Of a stretch of 64,000 nucleotides of DNA, positions 1 through 8,171 are shown piece by piece (position 1 is the first letter of the stretch; each line of letters opens with the position of its first letter). Source of the DNA: Methanobacteriota archaeon (GTDB lineage: Archaea > Halobacteriota > Methanomicrobia > Methanomicrobiales > Methanospirillaceae); assembly GCA_029547605.1 (NCBI GenBank), contig JAKPPB010000041.1:1-64000 (forward strand). The letters are read 5' to 3'. Under the pieces are notes generated by a model. That model did not search any database and had not been told where the DNA came from. It saw nothing but the letters and a program-made list of their open reading frames with translations. Made by a program: the position numbers and the translations under genes.

Positions 1-130
1 TTATAAACTCAAAGAAAAATTCCTCTCGTGGTGATTGAGTAAATTGAGAAATATCTGAGCTCTGAGATACTTAGAATTCTTTTATATTTTTCGAAATGAT
101 TGCGATATAGAACCGGACACCAGGTGTCAG

Positions 131-203
131 AGCCCCAGCCGTGATTTGAACACGGGACCTGCTGATTACAAGTCAGCCGCTCTGCCAGCTAAGCCACTGG
201 GGC
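131..203 (-). tRNA. tRNA-Thr (anticodon UGU)
   Basis: Read on the minus strand this is a complete 73-nt cloverleaf. The acceptor stem is GCCCCAG/CTGGGGC with a U discriminator, the anticodon stem is GCTGA/TCAGC around the loop CTTGTAA (anticodon UGU, threonine), and the T arm is CCGTG-TTCAAAT-CACGG. The CCA end is not encoded. A 13-base palindrome (GACACCAGGTGTC, 117-129) follows the 3' end and an A/T-rich stretch lies beyond it. I see no intron. Confidence 0.96.
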
Positions 204-441
204 GCCATATACTGTTGCCGCCAAGGAGTGAAAAAGGTGGCGACAGGAGAGAGGGATGGACTATATCGGTGGTTCTCTCTCATTATAATCGCTTCAGTTC
301 ATGCATACGGCAGAAAAGAGAATTCCCATGCAGGAATTCCTGCTGGCACCAGTGATGCATGAGGCATTTTGCACATTCCTCCCATTTCCCGGCGCAGGGA
401 ACCAAACCTTGATAACACCGCCGGATGAGTGCTGATTCACA

Positions 442-1164
442 ATGGGTGAGATCGCACTCCTTGTCCTGGAAGGGCCCTGGTGGACACCCGCCCACAAACC
501 AAAGCGGCCCTCGGTGCTCCCATTCCAGGAGGGTCTCGAGAAATACAAGGGCAATTTCAACATCTACTACTCAAACTTTTACGAAAAACAGAGCTTCAAG
601 CGGGCACTCGAAGATGACCTGGCTCATGCACGGGAGGACCGTCTCTTCCTCTACATCGCCGCCCACGGCGGGAGCCGGATGGTAGGGGCGCTGGAGGCAG
701 AGGGGGGAAAGACTCTCACCAGTGGGATGCGGCTCACCACGCTCCTCCGGGATGTGCGGCGCGTGGCACGAAACGCCAATATCGAGGGCGTGCTGCTCGG
801 GTCCTGCACCCTCGGGGCGAACAGGGCCGACCTCCTCGCCACCCTGAAAACCTCACCACTCGCCTGGATATTCGGCTATGCCTGCGAGATCGACTGGATA
901 CCGAGCACACTGATCGACCTCTCCCTCCTCGAGCATGCCATGGCGCTGAAGAAGGAAGACCTCCGGAGCAGGACAAAGATAATCGGTGCATTCTCTTCAG
1001 CGCTCAGCCGGTTCTCCGGGGAGTTTCCCATCTGCAAGGAGGAGAACCGGTCTGTCCCCCTGAAATATGCCATCTCCCTCCTTGGAAAACCACGGCGACC
1101 GCATGCCGTCCCCGGGGATCTGACCAGGGCGCTGCTTGGAACACTCGGCTGGGACGCGGCCTGA
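442..1164 (+). CDS. Stand-alone caspase-like (clan CD peptidase-fold) protein
   Basis: 240 aa, no signal peptide or membrane segment. A first strand (IALLVLEG) opens the protein. A hydrophobic strand ending in YIAAHGG (His75) is followed by a second ending in GVLLGSC (Cys122); this His-Gly and Cys pair at strand ends, about 47 residues apart, is the catalytic dyad layout of the caspase/CHAT fold. The residues are visible; peptidase activity is inferred. No partner domain is fused and no obvious substrate gene is adjacent. The ATG at 442 has no Shine-Dalgarno. The family may be annotated elsewhere as hypothetical. Confidence 0.72.
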   Translation: MGEIALLVLEGPWWTPAHKPKRPSVLPFQEGLEKYKGNFNIYYSNFYEKQSFKRALEDDLAHAREDRLFLYIAAHGGSRMVGALEAEGGKTLTSGMRLTTLLRDVRRVARNANIEGVLLGSCTLGANRADLLATLKTSPLAWIFGYACEIDWIPSTLIDLSLLEHAMALKKEDLRSRTKIIGAFSSALSRFSGEFPICKEENRSVPLKYAISLLGKPRRPHAVPGDLTRALLGTLGWDAA

Positions 1165-1546
1165 TGCCTAAAGGCCGGTTCTCTCTCCTTTCCTGTGTGG
1201 CAGCCGTTGTAACAGGAGAGAAGGGATCCCTGACCTTCATGGCATGCCCGCAGCAAGGGGGGGACCGGGAACACCCGGGGGAAGATTTACCCCTCCCGGT
1301 CCTTTCCCTGGCGGTCCCAGAGCACTCTGCCCCTGTACGTGATTCGGGTAATACGGTGGTACGGGATAGGGGACGTCTCAGGCTCTTCCCCTATCTCCAT
1401 GTACTGGGAATCAAGGTTCAGGACCCTCTCACCGCTCACGCAGGACTCGTTTCCCGGCGCCCCCCTGTCAATGTAACAGACCTGGACATCGGAAAAGACG
1501 AATGCCGGGTCATGGTAGCACCGGAGCAGGATCCCGCGGCTCTTCC

Positions 1547-3280
1547 TCACCGGTCCTCCCACCCGTGGACTACCATGCACGAAGGATGAGCCCGGTCATG
1601 GAAGACCTGGGTTGTCGCCACCCGGATGTCCGCGTAGGTGTCTTTCATCGGGTTATTGCCGGAGTTGGTGTTCCTGTCCCAGCAGGGGAAGTTGCTGCTC
1701 GTCACCTCAAGCCTGAGGGAATGGCCCTTCCGAATCTGCACCGCAGTGCTCCCGCCGTCGATGCGGAAATCATAGACGGTTCCCGGCGAGAGAAGTGAAG
1801 GATGCTCCAGAGAGTCCCGGAACCTCGCACGGAGAATGCCTGACGTGAGGTTGATCGCCCGCCCTGACGGTGAGACGTCCACCAGCTTCACGCAGAAATC
1901 GGTATCCGGGACATCGGTCGCCGCAAAGAGCGTGACTGAAACGCTCCCCGCGATGCAGAAGGGTGTCTGCAGGGGGGACGCGGTATACACAAGCACCTGG
2001 TTGATCGCCTCCACCATCCGCTGGTCGGCAGGCCCCATGGGGGTGATGCCTGGAATGCAGCACGACTGGCCGCCGAGGCTCGGGATCGGGTCCCTTGGGT
2101 TGTAGACATAGACATCTGGAGGTTCGTCCCCCGGCAACTGGCAGGTGAGGGATCCGTCGCCCGAAAGAGAGTTTGCCCTTCCGCCGCTGTGAAGAAAGAA
2201 TGTCACAGGCTCTGCCCTTGCCGGGGGCCAGGAGGCGTCCTCCCTCCATGCATTCTCGCCCAGCATGAAATAGCGAACCCTCGGCTCTTCCATGATACCG
2301 TTCTCAAGCCCCTTGAGCCAGTAATCGAACCACCGCACCTGCAGGTCGTCCATGCGGCTCGCCGCGGCATCCCCAAGGTCGCAGGGGCCGAGGATCCGGT
2401 TCCAGGGGTTGTGGTACCATGGGCCCATCACCAGTTTCTGGTTCTCCCTCGCCTCTGCCGACCCTGCCTGCGTCCGGAACCCCTCGTAGAGGCGGAGGTC
2501 CCCGTCCCTGAATATGTCGTACCAGCCGCCGATGTGCAGGGCAGGCACCCTGATCCGGGGATAGCCCCGCTCGATGCTCCACCGCTGCCAGTAGGCATCA
2601 TACGAGGAGTGATCGATCCACTCGAAGAAATACGGGGCAAGATCATGGGCGCGGAGCAGGGGAAACGACTCCAGCGGGAGCCAGTGCCACCAGTCATGCA
2701 TCGACTGTATCGACTTCCAGAGCGTGGCCTCGTACCCCGAGAGTCCCTTCCGCCGGGCGGTTCCGGTCGCGAGGTACAGTGCCCAGGTCAGGTTGAAGGA
2801 GAGTGCAAATGCCCCCCCGTTGTAAGCCCATCCCTCGAAGAGGTGCGGCGAGCAGAATGCCGGGCAGATGCAGGTAAGATGCGGTGGTGCAAGCGATGCC
2901 GCCATCAGCTGGGTCAGCCCACCATACGAGAACCCGTACATCCCCACCTTTCCGGACGAGCCCGGGAGCGCGGCCGCCCACTCCACGGTATCGTACCCGT
3001 CCTCCGCTTCGTGGCGGAACGGGGAGAACTCGCCGCCGGAGGCCCACCGGCCGCGGATGTCCTGCGATACGACGATGTAGCCCCGGCCGGCGTACGACGA
3101 TGGGTGCGCGTAGGAGAATGTCTCGGCATGGATCTTGTCGTAGGGCTGCCGGATGAGAAGGACCGGCCAGGGCCCATCCCCGGATGCCGGCCGGTATACG
3201 TCTGCGGCAAGCATCGTCCCGTCCCTCATCTCTGCCATGACGTCCCGTTCCACGATCGAACCCGCAATCCTCTGCTCCAC
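1547..3280 (-). CDS. CocE/NonD family alpha/beta hydrolase (X-Pro dipeptidyl-peptidase S15-like)
   Basis: 577 aa from the GTG at 3280, which has a GGGAGG ribosome site a few bases upstream; the frame also stays open to an ATG at 3424, but that would add an untypical N-terminal extension. The N-terminal alpha/beta hydrolase carries the nucleophile elbow GFSYGG, an Asp candidate in HIGGWYDIF and a His candidate in GPWYHNPW. A C-terminal jelly-roll domain (about residues 390-577) is typical of CocE and acyl-CoA-ester or glutaryl-acylase relatives. Substrate unknown: family members hydrolyse esters or amides. No signal peptide, so probably cytoplasmic. It diverges from the lipoprotein gene at 3464. 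Confidence 0.85.
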   Translation of the reverse strand: MEQRIAGSIVERDVMAEMRDGTMLAADVYRPASGDGPWPVLLIRQPYDKIHAETFSYAHPSSYAGRGYIVVSQDIRGRWASGGEFSPFRHEAEDGYDTVEWAAALPGSSGKVGMYGFSYGGLTQLMAASLAPPHLTCICPAFCSPHLFEGWAYNGGAFALSFNLTWALYLATGTARRKGLSGYEATLWKSIQSMHDWWHWLPLESFPLLRAHDLAPYFFEWIDHSSYDAYWQRWSIERGYPRIRVPALHIGGWYDIFRDGDLRLYEGFRTQAGSAEARENQKLVMGPWYHNPWNRILGPCDLGDAAASRMDDLQVRWFDYWLKGLENGIMEEPRVRYFMLGENAWREDASWPPARAEPVTFFLHSGGRANSLSGDGSLTCQLPGDEPPDVYVYNPRDPIPSLGGQSCCIPGITPMGPADQRMVEAINQVLVYTASPLQTPFCIAGSVSVTLFAATDVPDTDFCVKLVDVSPSGRAINLTSGILRARFRDSLEHPSLLSPGTVYDFRIDGGSTAVQIRKGHSLRLEVTSSNFPCWDRNTNSGNNPMKDTYADIRVATTQVFHDRAHPSCMVVHGWEDR

Positions 3281-3463
3281 AAAAACCCTCCCTGATCTGA
3301 CAAGGGTGTTCTCACCTGATATGACCTTCCCCGTTCCTGTCCGGCGGAATACTGTCCCGCAACCCGATGCCCTGAAAAACAGCGTGAGAGGTATATTGAA
3401 GGAGGAGAGGGCAGAGACAATCATGAGGGGGTTTAATCGTCCCGGCGGTGATAGACGAGAATC

Positions 3464-3997
3464 ATGAGGTTATTCTTCCCTCTCACGATATACATCGTCA
3501 TCATCATAATACTCTTCGCCGGTTGTATTTCACGGGGAGGGGAGCCTCCCCTGGCGACCACCACCCCCACAACACTCGCACCCTCGACAGCCGGAACCAC
3601 CGTCGCACCAAACTCCCCGGACATTTCTCTTGAGGCTGCTCCCGGCCGCTATAACCCGCTCATGTCATCCACTGTCGGAATTCGTCTTTCAGCAAGGTAT
3701 AATGCATCTGTCCCGGTGGTCTACAACTGGACTGCAGACTACGGATATTTCGTGACGTGGAATGCCCCGGATTACAGGGTCACCATCGACAACCGGAATA
3801 TCGTCACTGATCAGCCTTCCATCTACTGGTCATATCCGACTGCTGATATGGGAACAAAGAAACCGCCTGTTACGATCCGCCTCGTCATAGAGACGGAACG
3901 GCTGATCCATGGCGGCAGTGGGGGCCGGGGTACTATCGCCTGGAAGGAGATCCATATCGGCTGGGTGGGCAATGATACAGCGGTTGCCGAGATCTGA
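3464..3997 (+). CDS. Predicted lipoprotein, function unknown
   Basis: 177 aa. Residues 1-20 are a hydrophobic signal (LFFPLTIYIVIIIILFAG) ending in a lipobox-like FAGC, so the mature protein should begin at Cys21 and be membrane anchored. A Thr/Pro-rich linker (about 25-50) leads to a single beta-rich domain with tryptophans and aromatic residues (YNWTADYGYFVTW), resembling Ig-like or PKD-like extracellular domains. No enzyme motif seen. Similar short lipoproteins with Thr/Pro linkers are common in Methanomicrobiales. Confidence 0.7.
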   Translation: MRLFFPLTIYIVIIIILFAGCISRGGEPPLATTTPTTLAPSTAGTTVAPNSPDISLEAAPGRYNPLMSSTVGIRLSARYNASVPVVYNWTADYGYFVTWNAPDYRVTIDNRNIVTDQPSIYWSYPTADMGTKKPPVTIRLVIETERLIHGGSGGRGTIAWKEIHIGWVGNDTAVAEI

Positions 3998-4045
3998 TAT
4001 CCCTTTCCAAAGGCATTATTCAGTCAGAAGAAGAAAAATTACACA

Positions 4046-5275
4046 ATGACGCACCTGTCGGTGGACATCGGGGGACGGCCGGGGATCGACTGCAGGGGGT
4101 TCTGCGAGTACTGCTACTTCAAACACGTGAAGGAGACTGCCCCCCTCGGCTGCCGCTACTGCCCGCCGTACATGAAGGGATGCGATTACTGCAGCCGGAG
4201 CGTGAGGGAGTATTACAGGGGGTTCCGGGACCTCCGGGAGATCGCCGACGATGTCCTTGCCCGCCTGCAGGTCATCCCGGACGAGGTGAGCAGGGTCACC
4301 ATCAGCGGCGGGGGGGACCCCAGCTGCTACCCGTGCTTCACCGACCTCGTCGAGCTTCTCTCGAGCATGGAGGCGCCGCTGCATATCGGGTACACGAGCG
4401 GGAAAGGATTCGACGACCCCGGGATCGCAAGGTTCCTCGTCGACTCGGGCCTCTCAGAGGTCTCCTTCACCGTCTTCTCCGTGCGGCCGGAACTGCGAAG
4501 GCAGTACATGCACGACCCCACGCCAGATGCCTCCCTTGCGGTGCTCGATACGCTGTGCGGGAAGATCGATGTGTATGCAGCCTGCGTGGTTCTTCCGGGG
4601 ATCAACGACGGCCCGGTGCTCGAGGAGACCTGCGAATGGCTCGAAGAGCGGGGTGCAAAAGGTATCATCCTCATGCGGTTTGCAAACCGGGTGGACCAGG
4701 GCCTGGTGCTCGGGAATGCACCGGTGCTTCCCGGGCAGAGAGTGCAGGAGGTCAAGGAGTTCCGGGACATGGTCACCGGCCTCTCCCGGCAGTTCCGCAT
4801 CAAGGTCAGCGGGACGCCACTCTGGGACCCGCAGATCGGCTCCCCGTTTGCACTCGCCCGCGAGCCCGATCTTCTGAAGAAACTCCCCAAAATCGAGCGC
4901 AAGGCAAGCGTAATCACGGGCAGGATCGCTGCACCATTCATCAGGGAGATCCTCTCCTCGAGGGGGAAAGGTGCAAGGGTGGTACCGGTCGAAAAAGATA
5001 TCGCGTGCCTGATCACCATCGGCGACCTCGCGAACCTCGATCCCGCCAGGCTCGAATCCCTGGTGATAGTTCCCGGGAGATCTTTTGTTTATGACCGCGA
5101 GGCGGAAGAGGTGCTCTCCCGCGACGGGATTGCCCGGACCGTGATGCGTGGTCCTGACACCCTCACCGCCGACGCCGAGACGAGCATGGGGATGACGCGA
5201 AACGAGGTGCTCTCCATGGAGATGGACGCGTTCAGGGACCTCATTCTCCTGATCAACCGCTTCGGCAGCGTCTGA
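4046..5275 (+). CDS. mmp10: Mmp10, radical SAM methyl-coenzyme M reductase arginine methyltransferase
   Basis: 409 aa, full length for the family. The N-terminal sequence LSVDIGGRPGIDCRGFC is the family signature and the radical SAM cluster motif CX3CX2C is visible as CRGFCEYC. More cysteine pairs follow (CRYCPP, CDYC). The glycine-rich SAM-binding segment ISGGGDPSC lies near residue 92. Known family role: cobalamin-dependent C-methylation of an arginine in McrA, the catalytic subunit of methyl-coenzyme M reductase, so it acts in maturation of the key methanogenesis enzyme. No mcr genes lie in this window. The start lacks a Shine-Dalgarno and may be leaderless. Confidence 0.93.
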   Translation: MTHLSVDIGGRPGIDCRGFCEYCYFKHVKETAPLGCRYCPPYMKGCDYCSRSVREYYRGFRDLREIADDVLARLQVIPDEVSRVTISGGGDPSCYPCFTDLVELLSSMEAPLHIGYTSGKGFDDPGIARFLVDSGLSEVSFTVFSVRPELRRQYMHDPTPDASLAVLDTLCGKIDVYAACVVLPGINDGPVLEETCEWLEERGAKGIILMRFANRVDQGLVLGNAPVLPGQRVQEVKEFRDMVTGLSRQFRIKVSGTPLWDPQIGSPFALAREPDLLKKLPKIERKASVITGRIAAPFIREILSSRGKGARVVPVEKDIACLITIGDLANLDPARLESLVIVPGRSFVYDREAEEVLSRDGIARTVMRGPDTLTADAETSMGMTRNEVLSMEMDAFRDLILLINRFGSV

Positions 5276-5298
5276 AGCGCTCCTGCCGTACACGATAG

Positions 5299-5310
5299 AA
5301 TTAATATTCC
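5299..5310 (+). promoter_or_regulatory. Candidate TATA box for the rpsO leader
   Basis: TTAATATT at 5301-5308 is about 25-28 bp upstream of the first hairpin of the structured leader, so transcription would begin near 5328-5332. Assignment rests on spacing and A/T composition in an otherwise GC-rich region. Confidence 0.4.
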
Positions 5311-5327
5311 ACCACCGAAAGGAAATA

Positions 5328-5445
5328 CAGCACTTCTGGATAGTGCTGGCAGATGTAAGTCCGACGTGCGGCAACGCACGGGCCAGGGTCGTTCCCCGGC
5401 CTTTGGGATTACGGAGAGTCAGCGTGACTCTTTTCGGATTTACAT
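5328..5445 (+). ncRNA. Branched RNA structure in the rpsO leader (cis element or small RNA)
   Basis: Four helices can be paired by eye. A 7-bp hairpin (5328-5334 with 5342-5348) precedes a multibranch fold. The fold is closed by 11 consecutive pairs, one of them G-U (5353-5363 with 5435-5445). Inside are a 6-bp stem capped by a GCAA tetraloop (5365-5380), a GGCC/GGCC stem with inner GGG/CCC pairs (5381-5401), and a perfect 7-bp stem with loop GCG (5415-5431) followed by TTT. The ribosome site GGAGGTGA of rpsO begins ten bases after the closing helix. This could be an S15 autoregulatory site, another riboregulator or an independent RNA; I do not recognise a known family. Confidence 0.6.
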
Positions 5446-5470
5446 TGCGTAATCGGAGGTGAATTGCACA

Positions 5471-5929
5471 ATGGCAAGAATGCATGCACGACGCAGAGGG
5501 CACTCGGGATCTGTGCGGCCCTTCCGCAAGGAGGCCCCTTCCTGGGCGAATACCGATGTCGCGGCGATCGAAAAGATCATCCTGGACCTGCGAAAGGAGG
5601 GTGTCTCCACCAGTAAGATCGGGATGATCCTCCGCGACCGCCACGGCGTCCCTGACGTCAAGCTGGTCACCGGGAAGCGGATCGGCCAGATACTCAAAGA
5701 GAAGGGCATGGAGCCCGAGATCCCCGAGGACCTGCGAAACCTTATCGTAAAAGCCCTTGGGCTCAGGAAGCACCTGGGAGAGAACAAGAGCGACCTGCAC
5801 AACAAGCGGCAGCTGCAGCTCACCGAGTCCAAGGTCCGCCGCCTCGTGAAGTACTACACCGGGAACGGGAGGCTCCCGAAGGACTGGAGCTACAAGCCGG
5901 AGAGCGCCGAGATCCTCCTCTCACGATAA
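5471..5929 (+). CDS. rpsO: 30S ribosomal protein S15
   Basis: 152 aa, the archaeal/eukaryotic long form of S15 (S13e). The start at 5471 gives [17 protein letters not shown], the usual archaeal N terminus, with the ribosome site GGAGGTGA at 5455-5462; an in-frame GTG at 5459 is rejected because it overlaps that site. The C-terminal half has the S15 helices, including [19 protein letters not shown]. It binds the 16S rRNA central domain. First gene of the conserved archaeal cluster rpsO, RecJ-like, pcc1, rps3ae. Confidence 0.97.
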   Translation: MARMHARRRGHSGSVRPFRKEAPSWANTDVAAIEKIILDLRKEGVSTSKIGMILRDRHGVPDVKLVTGKRIGQILKEKGMEPEIPEDLRNLIVKALGLRKHLGENKSDLHNKRQLQLTESKVRRLVKYYTGNGRLPKDWSYKPESAEILLSR

Positions 5930-5934
5930 TTCCC

Positions 5935-7152
5935 ATGTCCCTTGACGAGGCCGCACACAGGCTTGCCGAACACCTCGGCAGGCAGGAGTTCGTGGAAGTC
6001 TACGCCCATCACGACGCGGACGGGATCGCGGCAGGCTCCATCCTCTGCATGGCCATGCTCAGGAGAGGCATCCGTTTCCGGCTGCGGGTCCTGCCGCGTG
6101 TGAGCCCGGCCGCCTTTTCCCCTGAGACCCCGACGCTCCTCTGTGACTTCGGGTCGGGTATCGAGGACCTTCCGGGAAGCGTGATGGTGGTCGACCACCA
6201 CATCCCCTACTTTGGGGGAGAGCTGCAGGTCAACCCCCGCCTGCATGGCATCGACGGTGACCGCGAGCTCTCCTCGGCTGGGGCGGCCTTCCTGGTCGCG
6301 CAGGGCCTTGGGGACAACCGGGACCTCGCAGGTCTTGTGATGCTCGGAGTTCTCGGCGACGGGCAGGCCCTTTCGGGAATGAACCTCTCGCTCTTCAACG
6401 ACGCCGTTGCACAGGGGATCATCACCCCCGGGCAGGGGTTCCTGCTCCCGGGCCGGGATGACCACGAGCGGCTGTATGGAGCCCTCAACCCCTACCTGCA
6501 CCAGGTGAGCGGGGACGAGATGGCAGTCGCGGACCTCCTTGAGAGTGCCTCGTCAGGAGACAGAGTCTCCCTCGACAAACTCATCTCGCTCCTTGTCCTC
6601 CGTCTCAGTCCCTTCGCACCGGAGGAGACACTCGAAAGTATCTACGGGGCCCGCTATGACCTGCAGCGCGAGGTGATTCCGGACGCCCACACGCTCGCTG
6701 CAGTGGTGGACGCCTGTGGAAAATCCGGGTACGGGGGGCTCGCATCCTCGCTCTGCCTCCGGTCAACGGTTGACCTTGACGTGGCGTGGGACCTCTCGTT
6801 CCAGCATCGAGGACGGGTGATCCAGGCACTCAGGACGGCGTGTACCGGTGACGGTGCCCCCCAGTTCGTCGAAGTCGACGATGTAAAGGTGGCAAGCGAT
6901 GTCGCTGACGCCCTCTCCAGGGACTGCCTCCAGAAGGGGCCGGTGATGGTTGCCGCCCGGCATGATGAGCTCTGTCACCTCTCCGTACGATGCCCGAGAG
7001 GAATGGAGATGGACCTCGGCGGGGCTGTTCGCGAAGCGGCCATGCAGTGCGGCGGGTTCGGCGGTGGCCACAGGTTCAGGGCCGGGGCCACCATCCCGTG
7101 CGCACGCCTGGAGGAGTTCCGGAGCCTCATCGAGAGGTCGGTGGCCGCATGA
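5935..7152 (+). CDS. DHH-family RecJ-like phosphoesterase (GINS-associated nuclease type)
   Basis: 405 aa, six bases after rpsO. The DHH metal-binding motifs are present: HHDADG near residue 24, the FGSGIEDLP segment, and VDHH near residue 85. The C-terminal DHHA1 region has the glycine-rich CGGFGGGHRFRAGA (about 366-380). Archaeal RecJ-like proteins of this neighbourhood are single-strand nucleases or scaffold partners of the CMG replicative helicase (GAN/Cdc45-like) or RNA exonucleases; which applies here cannot be told from sequence alone. The stop overlaps the next start. Confidence 0.88.
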   Translation: MSLDEAAHRLAEHLGRQEFVEVYAHHDADGIAAGSILCMAMLRRGIRFRLRVLPRVSPAAFSPETPTLLCDFGSGIEDLPGSVMVVDHHIPYFGGELQVNPRLHGIDGDRELSSAGAAFLVAQGLGDNRDLAGLVMLGVLGDGQALSGMNLSLFNDAVAQGIITPGQGFLLPGRDDHERLYGALNPYLHQVSGDEMAVADLLESASSGDRVSLDKLISLLVLRLSPFAPEETLESIYGARYDLQREVIPDAHTLAAVVDACGKSGYGGLASSLCLRSTVDLDVAWDLSFQHRGRVIQALRTACTGDGAPQFVEVDDVKVASDVADALSRDCLQKGPVMVAARHDELCHLSVRCPRGMEMDLGGAVREAAMQCGGFGGGHRFRAGATIPCARLEEFRSLIERSVAA

Positions 7153-7370
7153 TGGAGATCCGCGGCGAGATACGGACCAGGCATCAGAATGCCGCATGCG
7201 TGGCACCGGCTCTCTGCCCCGACAACCTCCAGAGTATGCGGACATATGCAGAGGGAGACCTCGTGATCACGGTCATAAAGGGGAACTCGCTGCGGTCGGT
7301 GATCGCTTCAGTCGACGACTACCTGATGAACCTGGCAGTCGCGGAGGAGATGTGTGGCTTTGGGCAATGA
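7149..7370 (+). CDS. KEOPS complex subunit Pcc1
   Basis: 73 aa, normal length for archaeal Pcc1. The ATG at 7149 overlaps the RecJ-like stop (ATGATG, stop TGA at 7150-7152); a second ATG at 7152 would remove one residue. The sequence reads as a small alpha/beta protein ending RSVIASVDDYLMNLAVAEE, typical of Pcc1/Cgi121-associated subunits. In KEOPS, Pcc1 dimerises the Kae1-Bud32 core and contributes to t6A modification of tRNA. Its place between RecJ-like and rps3ae is the conserved archaeal order and supports the call. Confidence 0.85.
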   Translation: MMEIRGEIRTRHQNAACVAPALCPDNLQSMRTYAEGDLVITVIKGNSLRSVIASVDDYLMNLAVAEEMCGFGQ

Positions 7371-7464
7371 TTGCACACCACATGGGTGAGTCGCAAGAGG
7401 ATGGAAGAGGGATTGTGAGCGTATCGGAGAACAACCGGTAGAATCCTAACAGAATGGTGAATAC

Positions 7465-8058
7465 ATGGCAAAAAAGAAACAGGCTGGACGGAGAGTAGAA
7501 GGCTGGAAAGCCAAGAGCTGGTACAAGGTGTACTCCCCCGAGGTCCTTGGTAAGACCTACATCGGGGACACCATTGCAAACGACGCCGAGAACGTGGTGG
7601 GCAGGATCATGCAGACCACTCTCGGTGAGATCATCAATGACTATGCACGGCAGAACGTGAAGATGAAGTTCCGGATCGCAGAGGTCGCCGGGGACTCGGC
7701 GTACACCGAGTTCCTGGGCCACGAGCTCTCCCGGGATTACATGCGATCCATGATCAAGCGGCGCACCTCGCGGATTGACTGCCATGTCCCGGTCATAACA
7801 AAGGACGGGAAGAAACTCGATCTCACGGTGACGTGCTTCACACTCACCCGGGCAAACCTCTCCCAGGTGCATGCGATCCGAAATCTCATCTCTGCCATGG
7901 TCGGAAAGATCGGTACGGAATCCGAGATGAATGGCATCATCAATGGCATCGTGAGCGGCGAGATCTCGAGGGAAGTCTTCAAGGCGGTCAAGCCCCTCTT
8001 CCCGGTACGGCGGGTCGAGGTCATCAAGTCAAAAGTCGGCGTTGCCAAGGCGATCTGA
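7465..8058 (+). CDS. 30S ribosomal protein S3Ae
   Basis: 197 aa, full length. The start MAKKKQAGRRVEGWKAKSW is typical for archaeal S3Ae (eS1), with GGTG five bases upstream of the ATG. The core segments VGRIMQTTLGEIINDYA and KTYIGDTIANDAEN match the family. It is archaea/eukaryote specific and sits on the small-subunit platform near the mRNA exit. Last gene of the rpsO cluster; 94 bp separate it from pcc1. Confidence 0.96.
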   Translation: MAKKKQAGRRVEGWKAKSWYKVYSPEVLGKTYIGDTIANDAENVVGRIMQTTLGEIINDYARQNVKMKFRIAEVAGDSAYTEFLGHELSRDYMRSMIKRRTSRIDCHVPVITKDGKKLDLTVTCFTLTRANLSQVHAIRNLISAMVGKIGTESEMNGIINGIVSGEISREVFKAVKPLFPVRRVEVIKSKVGVAKAI

Positions 8059-8171
8059 AGGGGCCTGTCCCCTTCGATCCAGGGCTCACCGCTTTTTCTG
8101 GCTCTTTTCTCCCCGCAGCAACACGGGGAAACGGTCAAACATAAGACAGGGAACAGACTACTCTTCTGGTA

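Noticed and set aside
1..130. A/T-rich start of window as origin or attachment site
   Set aside because: No repeated boxes or integrase gene; only a short palindrome after the tRNA.
204..441. Small frames and a palindrome (GAATTC-containing) between tRNA-Thr and the caspase-like gene
   Set aside because: Short, no ribosome sites, no recognisable family; the repeat is only a short local one.
2189..3295. 368-codon open frame on the plus strand
   Set aside because: Antisense to the CocE hydrolase; composition and lack of motifs show it to be a GC-driven shadow.
4454..5800. 448-codon open frame on the minus strand
   Set aside because: Antisense to mmp10 and rpsO, including the branched leader; no motif.
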